Below, one piece after another: positions 45,940-51,616 of a DNA stretch of 51,616 bases. Position 1 is the first letter of the stretch. Each line of letters opens with the position of its first letter. The notes below the pieces were generated by a model that worked only from the letters and a program-made list of their open reading frames with translations, was not told the origin of the DNA and ran no database searches. The DNA comes from Peribolospora baueri (taxonomy: Eukaryota > Basidiomycota > Peribolosporomycetes > Peribolosporales > Peribolosporaceae), in assembly GCA_029717555.1 (NCBI GenBank), contig JAMDHS010000120.1, positions 1 through 51,616 on the forward strand. The letters run 5' to 3'. The position numbers were made by a program, and so were the translations under genes.

Positions 45940-48094
45940 ATGAAGGTTTCCATCACGGTCGCTACCGTCTGTCTGGCTCTCTCCGTGGCCAAGGCGGCGC
46001 CCGTCAATTACGACGAGTCTTCGCCAGAAGCGCTTGATAAGAGGCAGTGGTGGGGCGGCCCTTGGGGCTTTGGCTGGTGGGTACTTCGCTTCTATCTTCA
46101 CCGCCAATCCTGACGTCTCATTCCATTTCATCTTTGCTCTTTTAGGGGAGACTGGTGGAAGGATCACCAGCAGCACCAGCAGCGTGACATCTCCTTTGAG
46201 CGCGACGTCCCGCTTCCGCCTGGCCTCGACAAGAGGCAGTGGGGCTGGGGTGGTTGGGGAGGTTGGGGGGGCTGGGGGGGCTGGAGAGACTGGTTGGTCG
46301 AGATCTCGATCATGAAAGTTTTTGTTCGAAGCTGAAGCTGATGTCAACCTGTGCTCATCTGCGCCTATCTTTCAGGGACTGGTGGAAGGAGCACCAGAAG
46401 GAACTTGAGCAGCGTGACATCTCCGATGACGAAGATGATTTGCAGAAGCGCCTCTGGTGGGGTGGTTGGGGTCCGTGAGTAGCTCTCGCCGTCCTGTTCC
46501 TGCTCCACTTGTCATTAACCTGACTTCAATACATTTATTTTTTTCGTCCAGTGGTTGGGGCTGGGGTGACTGGTGGAAAGAGCACCAGCGTCGTGAAGAT
46601 TTCACGGAGAACGACATTTTGAACGCGCGTGGCTACTCGGATGAAGAGCTCGACCGCCTCTTTGGCGAGCGTGCTGATGAGGGTGAGGATCTTGACAAGA
46701 GGCAGTGGGGCGGGGGCGGCTGGGGCGGCGGGGGCTGGGGGGGCCAGGGCGGCTGGGGCGGCGGGGGCTGGGGGGGCCAGGGCGGCTGGGGCGGCCGGGG
46801 CGGCTGGGGCGGCGGGGGCTGGGGGGGCCGGGGCGGCTGGGGCGGCGGGGGCGGCGGGGGCTGGGGGGGCCGGGGCGGTGGATGGGGTGGTGGTCGGTGA
46901 GTATTTCAAAACGTCCACTATCTCTCCTTTGGTGCATGTTGTCGGGTTGACCGACTGAAATCTATCACTCTGTCTGGCAGCGGTGGTGGGGGGGGAGGTT
47001 GGTCGAAGAAGCGTGACATTTTGAGCGCGCGCGGCCTTTCGGATGAGGAAATTGATAACTTTGCCAAGCGCAGCGATGGCGGCGAGGTGGACCTTGACAA
47101 GCGCCTCTGGTGGTGGGGGTCGCCGTGGGGCTGGTGAGTGGCCTGTCATTCTGTGCTGTGAAGCTTCATTGTCGACGATAATTGAAGCGTGTGGCTATGT
47201 CATTCATCTCCCGCTGCACCAGGAACTGGTGGCAGGATCACAAGCAGCAGAGGGACGAGATCTTTAGGAGGGATGGGACCTTGGACGACGAGAAGTGGTA
47301 AGTCAGCTGTCCACCTAGCTGCACCTCACCCACCGCTCCTCAACTGACTTCTGCCGCCAACATTGCAGGGACGACTTTTGGAAGAAGGACGGTCAGGAGC
47401 TGGTGAAGAATGGCCTACTCGAACCCGATGAGGAGGTTGCCAAACGCCAGTTTGGGTTCGGCAGCGGTGAGTACATGTAGAACTCTGAACCGAAATGTGA
47501 TGTATTACGAACAATCTATTAACTGAGACCATTGATAATTTGCGGGGACAGGCAACGCGCTCGCCTTCCAGGTCAGCCGACGATGAGATCCGTCTATAGT
47601 CTTCGAGCAAAGAACAGCAACTGATGCGAACATATTTGTTTTGCTGCTTTCCAGAGCGCCAACGGAGGCTGGGGAGGCCCTGGTGGCTGGGGGTTCAACT
47701 TCGGGGGATGGAAGCGCCAGGTGCCCGCGATGGTCATCCCACACGAAGAAGAGCGGGGGATGAACGAGGACCGTGGCTCTGATGATGATCCCTGGGAGGA
47801 AAGGGAGAAGAGACAGTTCGGGTTTGGTGGTATCGCCATCGGTGGTAATGGTGGACCCGGAGGCTGGGGAGGACCTGGGTGAGTAGGATTGGGGTAGAGA
47901 AGATGTGATGCGTCGGACGACGTGGACACTGATGTTCGTTCTCGCGACATATTCTGCATCGTACCATCAGAGGGCTCAACATCAACGCTGGCGGGCTGTA
48001 AGTCGCCCTGTACGCCGCTCGGTATCGACCTGAGCTGCCAGCTGAAGCCTGTGACGCTTGTTTTGCTTTTTCCAGAAATGGCTGGTGGTGGTAA
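45940..48094 (+). CDS. Kexin-processed precursor of Trp/Gly-rich secreted peptides
   Basis: Eleven exons: 45940-46076, 46146-46292, 46376-46474, 46552-46896, 46981-47133, 47223-47297, 47369-47466, 47552-47571, 47655-47878, 47971-47997, 48076-48094, giving 447 aa. Signal peptide MKVSITVATVCLALSVAKA. Then a series of Lys-Arg sites, mostly after acidic spacers (ALDKR, GLDKR, LQKR, DLDKR, VDLDKR, VAKR, REKR), followed by Gln or Leu and Trp/Gly- or Phe/Gly-rich stretches: QWWGGPWGFGW, QWGWGGWGGW, LWWGGWGPGWGWGDWW, QWGGGGWGGG, LWWWGSPWGWNWW, QFGFGSGNAL, QFGFGGIAIGG. A core DWWKxHQ...RDI recurs four times. Introns 1-6 are all phase 2, and four of them split a Trp codon (TG|G), so exons 2-6 are symmetric modules. 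The layout matches fungal kexin-processed repeat precursors; products and role are unknown. Confidence 0.85.
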
Positions 48095-48276
48095 AAACGA
48101 GAACGATGGCGATTTCCTGTACCGTACAGACGTAACGCTCCACCGAACGTGGTCCAAAAGAGAATACGCCTCGTTTCTGTCGAAGGGAAGCTGACTAAGT
48201 ATGTCCCGTTGCTGCGGCTCGATCACCTTCGCCGATGACGGCGCATTCATCCATCCATCCACCGCATAGGTTTTGT

Positions 48277-49735
48277 TCAGATCGTCGAACGCATACGTCC
48301 GTTTGCGGAGAGCCTTCTCACTTTACCTTTGTCTTTGTCGACGCTTTCTGTTTGACCGACGTCAGGTGTAGGATCCAAGTCGACGCTTTCCGTCTGACCG
48401 ACGTCAGGTGTAGGATCCAAGTCGACGCTTTCCGTCTGACCGACGTCAGGTGTAGGATCCAAGTCGACGCTTTCCGTCTGACCGACGTCAGGCGTAGGAT
48501 CCAAGTCCGGCTCGCTCAACGCCGTCGTCGCACCGCCTTGGTTGAGATTCGTGCTGCCGTACCCTCCTCGTCCGCCGGAGCCTCCGTTCCCTCCGACTGC
48601 CGCCGCGGCGGCGGATCCCTGTCCCTGTCGCCCAGGTGCACTGCTCGTACCGCCCAAGTTGAGGGTACCGCCAGAACCCGAAGCGGTGTTATGGCCTAGT
48701 CCACCACCTCCGCCCGCGCCCCCGCTGTGCCAGGATGACACGGCGACGAAAAGGTCAGCCGACTGCTGTGGCCGTCGAGAGAAGGCCTCTGAACCCGGTA
48801 AAAAGGAGACGAGGGGGTATCAGGTCTCACCCTGCTGCTTGGTAGCCGTGCGCATTCCCGGAATCGTTTCCGCGATCGATCCCGTTGCCCTATTCGATCG
48901 TCGCGCCCAAAACAAAACGTTGAAGGTCACTTCAGCTGGGATCCGGATTCCCCAAAGCGAACAGCATACACCCAGCTTTAACGCCTTTTCCGAAAGCGAC
49001 GCAAAAGGGGCTCACATCGTTTATTGCCTGCTGGTTTCCGCTCCCTCCCAGGTCTCCTTGGTGAACCCGGTGCCGATGCCCGCCGCCACTGCCTTGGCGG
49101 CCTCGGCTCTTCCCGGACGAGTCGTGGAAGCCGAGCACGCCGAGCACGCCTTCGCTGGACAGGTCTCGCTTCGGGAGGTGCTTAAGCGGGTGGCTGAGTA
49201 CGTCGTCCAGCGAATGCGGCAAGACGGGAATGGACGGTAAAACAGGTTTGGGTCGCCGGTGAGTGTGGTGAGACCCGGGACGGGCAGCATGTCCACGATG
49301 GGATGCGAGGGCTTCGTGGTTTGAAACGGGCTGACGAATGCTAGGATAGTTTTCCGCTTTGGAGACAGGCGCCTTGGTATTATCCCCCGCTTGCGGCTTG
49401 CCGGCTTTGGCAACGCTCTCGGCGTTGTGGACGTTGGTACTGCTCACGCCAGGAGCGCCCGCCCTACCTGGCTGTCCGTCCAGACCAGACGGGAGCAGAG
49501 TGAGGTCTTGCCCGTTTTCGTACGACGTCAACTTGGTCCAAGCATCGTCGAGGGAGCTTTGAGCGTCTGCGATGTCGTCGGTGTAGGCCCGAGCTCGTAC
49601 GCTGTCGAATGAAGGTCTTGGCACGTTCTCGCGACGTTCGAGCGGATGGAGAGGGCAGGAAGCGCAAGCGAAAGCGGTGTGAAGGGCGAGAAGAGTGGAG
49701 ACTGAGAGCAGAGGAATCAACGCAAGCATCTTCAT
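48277..49735 (-). CDS. Secreted low-complexity protein with 14-residue tandem repeats
   Basis: Two exons from the right: 49735-49016 and 48762-48277, giving 401 aa. Signal peptide MKMLALIPLLSVSTLLALHT then AFA. No known domain. Features: ERR and PKR dibasic sites; a helix TDDIADAQSSLDDAWTKLTS; a collagen-like run (GLDGQPGRAGAPG); a His-rich basic patch (SHHTHRRPKP); after KR, DLSSEGVLGVLGFHDSSG; a Gly/Ser-rich block; then four copies of DLDPTPDVGQTESV (48,337-48,504) and a basic tail. The plan - signal, helix, GXX run, HHxH patch, DILG/VLG module, Gly-rich tail - parallels the gene at 42,362, so I suspect diverged paralogs. The acceptor at 48,763-48,765 is the one that keeps frame. Function unknown. 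Confidence 0.8.
48337..48504. repeat. Four perfect-to-near-perfect 42-bp tandem repeats
   Basis: Units start at 48,337, 48,379, 48,421 and 48,463 and encode the 14-residue repeat on the minus strand. The outer units differ slightly from the middle two, which are identical. Confidence 0.97.
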
Positions 49736-50323
49736 ATCTGGAAGTGTGTGGGGAGGGGAAGCAAGACGTCAAGACTGGCCGGAGTCCGCGAGGCGTGGAA
49801 TCAGGCTTCGAAGCGGATCGACGCGACTGGACTGACGCGATCGGCAGATGTGCTTTTCGTTTGCGATCCTCCTCCTACGCCCTCCTTCACCCCCCTACCC
49901 CGCGCCCTCCTCTTTCCGCATTCTCAGCCCACTTCGCAGCAAAACATAAAGTCCATTTTATTCATAAGAGGCACTCGAAAAGTGCCCATCCAAATGTCCA
50001 TCGATAACCGGGGGGAAAAAGGGAAGAGAAGACGTTATGACATGGTCCATAAAAGAACCAGAACAGAGTAAGGATGTGCAGGAGAGACGATGGGCAAGAG
50101 GAACGTGGAGGTGAGCCTGGTCCACCTGCGTCCGCGTCCATCCATCCGGTCCAGTCCTCCCAAGGGTGGTGAACAGAACGAACGAGGGACGGGGAACAAA
50201 GGGCGTAGTAGTGGTGGTGGTGGTAATGGGCAAGAGAAGGGACGCAAGTACAATAGGATGGACGGACAAGTGGATGAACAAGAAGGAGTGATGCTGAGTC
50301 AGGCAGGTCTGCTGTCGCCGCCT
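49736..50323. other. Intergenic between two minus-strand secreted genes
   Basis: About 590 bp: 3' UTR of the repeat precursor on the right and promoter of the 401-aa secreted gene on the left. A minus-strand AATAAA near 49,961-49,966 may be the poly(A) signal of the right-hand gene. A GGT/ACC trinucleotide run lies near 50,213-50,222. Confidence 0.5.
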
Positions 50324-51616
50324 TCACCAGCCGCCTTGCGCAACAGCGCCGCCGGCAGGAGAGAGGATAGGGACGTTAGCGCCGAGGCCAATCAGGTCAC
50401 CGCTGGCGCCGGCAGAGTTGGAGCCGCCGATGGCGGCGGCATTGCCGTTGTTGTGGTCGTCCTCGTGGTACCAGCGCTTGTACCCACGGAAAGGGAAACC
50501 GGCACCGTAGTTGCCGGGGGCGCCGTAAGCGCTAGCGCCACCGGCGGGCGAGGCGACAGGGACGTTGGCGGCAATGCCGATCAGGTCGTTGTTGGCCTGG
50601 GCAGAGTTGCAGCCACCCTTAGCGGCCGCGTTGCCATTGTCGTGGTTGTCGCGCTTCCGGCCACCCTGACCGACGGCGCCACCGGCGGGCGAGGCGATAG
50701 GGGCGTTGGCGGCAATGCCGATCAGGTCGTTGTTGGCCTGGGCAGAGTTGCAACCACCCACAGCGGCCGCGTTGCCGTCGTGGTGGCCGTCGTGGTGGTC
50801 GTCGTCCCAGCGCTTCCAGCCACCGTGAGCGACAGCGTTACCGGCGGGGGAGAGGATAGGGACGTTAGCGGCGAGGCCGATCAGGTCGCCGTTGGCGCTG
50901 GCAGAGTTGGAACCGCCAATAGCGGCGGCGTTGCCGTTGTCGTAGCCGTGGTCGTGGTCCCAGCGCTTCTTGAGGATGCCGCCGCCGTTGGCGTCAGCGC
51001 CGCCGGCAGGCGAGAGGATAGGAACGTTGAGTCCGAGGCCGACCAGGTCCCCATTGGCGCCCGCAGAGTTGGAGCCGCCGACAGCGCCGGCGTTACCGAC
51101 GCCGAGACCACCCCAGCGCTTCCAGCCTCCCTGAGCGCTAGCGCCACCCGCGGGCGAGGCGACAGGGACGTTGGCGGCAACACCGATCAAGTCGTTGTTC
51201 GCCTCGGCAGAGTTGGAGCCGCCAATCGCAGCGGCGTTGCCGTTGTTGTGGCCCTGGTAGTAGTCGTGATCATGGTGGTACCAGCGCTTCTTGAGGCCGC
51301 CGCCGTTGGCGACAGCGCTGCCGGCGGGGGAGAGGACGGGGACGTTGGCGGCAACGCCGATCAAGTCGCCGTTGGCCTGGGCAGAGTTGGAACCGCCAAT
51401 AGCGGCAGCGTTGCCGTTGTTGTGGCCCTGGTCGTAGTCGTGATCGTAGTGGTACCAGCGCTTCTTGAGGCCGCCGCCGTTGGCGACAGCGCTGCCGGCG
51501 GGGGAGAGGACGGGGACGTTGGCGGCAACGCCGATCAAGTCGCCGTTGGCCTGGGCAGAGTTGGAACCGCCAATAGCGGCAGCGTTGCCGTTGTTGTGGC
51601 CCTGGTCGTAGTCGTG
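50324..51616 (-). CDS. Kexin-processed tandem-repeat secreted precursor, 5'-partial
   Basis: Open from the window edge at 51,616 to a TGA at 50,324; 430 codons are visible, with no intron. It is an array of eight units (the first cut by the edge) of about 50-60 residues, separated by seven Lys-Arg sites (GLKKR, GWKR, ILKKR, GRKR, GYKR). Six of seven sites are followed by Trp. Each unit has a His/Asp-rich head (WYHHDHD type), then NGNAAAIGGSNSAxAN, then DLIGxAANVPVxSPAG, and a Gly-rich tail. Two units have Cys in place of Ser (GGCNSAQAN). Kexin should release the units as separate hydrophobic peptides after secretion, like Ustilago Rep1-type repellents in principle; no sequence homology is claimed. 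The signal peptide should lie beyond the window. Confidence 0.85.
   Translation of the reverse strand, partial: HDYDQGHNNGNAAAIGGSNSAQANGDLIGVAANVPVLSPAGSAVANGGGLKKRWYHYDHDYDQGHNNGNAAAIGGSNSAQANGDLIGVAANVPVLSPAGSAVANGGGLKKRWYHHDHDYYQGHNNGNAAAIGGSNSAEANNDLIGVAANVPVASPAGGASAQGGWKRWGGLGVGNAGAVGGSNSAGANGDLVGLGLNVPILSPAGGADANGGGILKKRWDHDHGYDNGNAAAIGGSNSASANGDLIGLAANVPILSPAGNAVAHGGWKRWDDDHHDGHHDGNAAAVGGCNSAQANNDLIGIAANAPIASPAGGAVGQGGRKRDNHDNGNAAAKGGCNSAQANNDLIGIAANVPVASPAGGASAYGAPGNYGAGFPFRGYKRWYHEDDHNNGNAAAIGGSNSAGASGDLIGLGANVPILSPAGGAVAQGGW
51251..51616. repeat. 174-bp tandem repeat units in the precursor gene
   Basis: Period 174 bp (58 codons): landmark GCCCTGGT occurs at 51,251, 51,425 and 51,599. 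Units 51,251-51,424 and 51,425-51,598 are nearly identical, pointing to recent duplication; the array continues past the edge. Confidence 0.93.

Noticed and set aside
46535-47149. Minus-strand Pro/Ala-rich open frame of 204 codons
   Set aside because: Antisense reading of the Gly/Trp-rich exons of the kexin precursor.
45940-48094. Trp-rich precursor as a RiPP (ustiloxin-like) cluster
   Set aside because: No UstY-type (DUF3328), tyrosinase or methyltransferase gene is visible within the window, so modification cannot be claimed.
48337-48504. Regular repeats resembling a CRISPR array
   Set aside because: Units are directly adjacent without spacers and encode a protein repeat in a eukaryotic gene.

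Overview
This window looks like nuclear DNA of a basidiomycete fungus, most likely Pucciniomycotina (a Microbotryomycetes-like yeast lineage is my best guess). It is GC-rich, genes lie close together on both strands, and most genes are cut by many short introns (about 50-140 nt). Nearly all introns are GT-AG, but three are GC-AG with a gcgag donor. All exon-intron models below were read by eye. They rest on splice sites, reading-frame continuity and family motifs, and for each multi-exon model the exon lengths add up to whole codons.

Layout. 0-1.45 kb: 3' part of a DUF2985 membrane-protein gene that appears broken. 2-5.9 kb: BST1-type GPI inositol deacylase. 6.4-11.1 kb: F-box/WD40 protein with a coiled coil. 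12.4-15.7 kb (minus): CBM21 glycogen-targeting subunit of protein phosphatase 1, flanked by gene-free DNA packed with microsatellites (11.1-12.4 and 15.7-19.7 kb). 19.7-20.9 kb (minus): dynactin p22/p24. 21.3-22.5 kb (minus): OPA3-like protein. 23.0-25.6 kb (minus): a Rieske [2Fe-2S] domain fused to a DUF455 ferritin-like diiron domain, head-to-head with proline iminopeptidase (25.96-27.9 kb). 28.2-30.4 kb (minus): secreted polysaccharide lyase of the PL14 type with a string of micro-exons. 31.07-33.25 kb: fossil Ty1/copia retrotransposon. 33.5-34.1 kb: mitochondrial ATPase inhibitor. 35.1-36.3 kb (minus): UBC6-type E2 enzyme, head-to-head with an SRR1-like gene (36.6-38.1 kb). 38.3-39.7 kb (minus): splicing factor SYF2, head-to-head with NMD factor UPF3 (39.8-41.6 kb).

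42.4-51.6 kb is different in character. Four of its five genes encode secreted, low-complexity proteins: two putative diverged paralogs with collagen-like and His-rich stretches (42,362-43,468 and 49,735-48,277), and two kexin-type repeat precursors. One precursor (45,940-48,094) would release a series of Trp/Gly-rich peptides at Lys-Arg sites and is built from phase-2 symmetric exons. The other (51,616-50,324, running off the window) is an array of about 50-60-residue units separated by Lys-Arg and usually starting with Trp. A mitochondrial SAP-domain gene (AIM34-like) sits between them. This block is the best candidate for an undescribed system: a small cluster of kexin-processed secreted peptides, perhaps surface-active or signalling. 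That role is inference; the precursors and their processing sites are read directly from the sequence.

The rest is housekeeping: GPI-anchor remodelling and ER protein quality control (BST1, UBC6), RNA processing and surveillance (SYF2, UPF3), mitochondrial function (ATPase inhibitor, OPA3, AIM34-like) and glycogen/PP1 control. Apart from the three head-to-head pairs, the order shows no operon-like logic.
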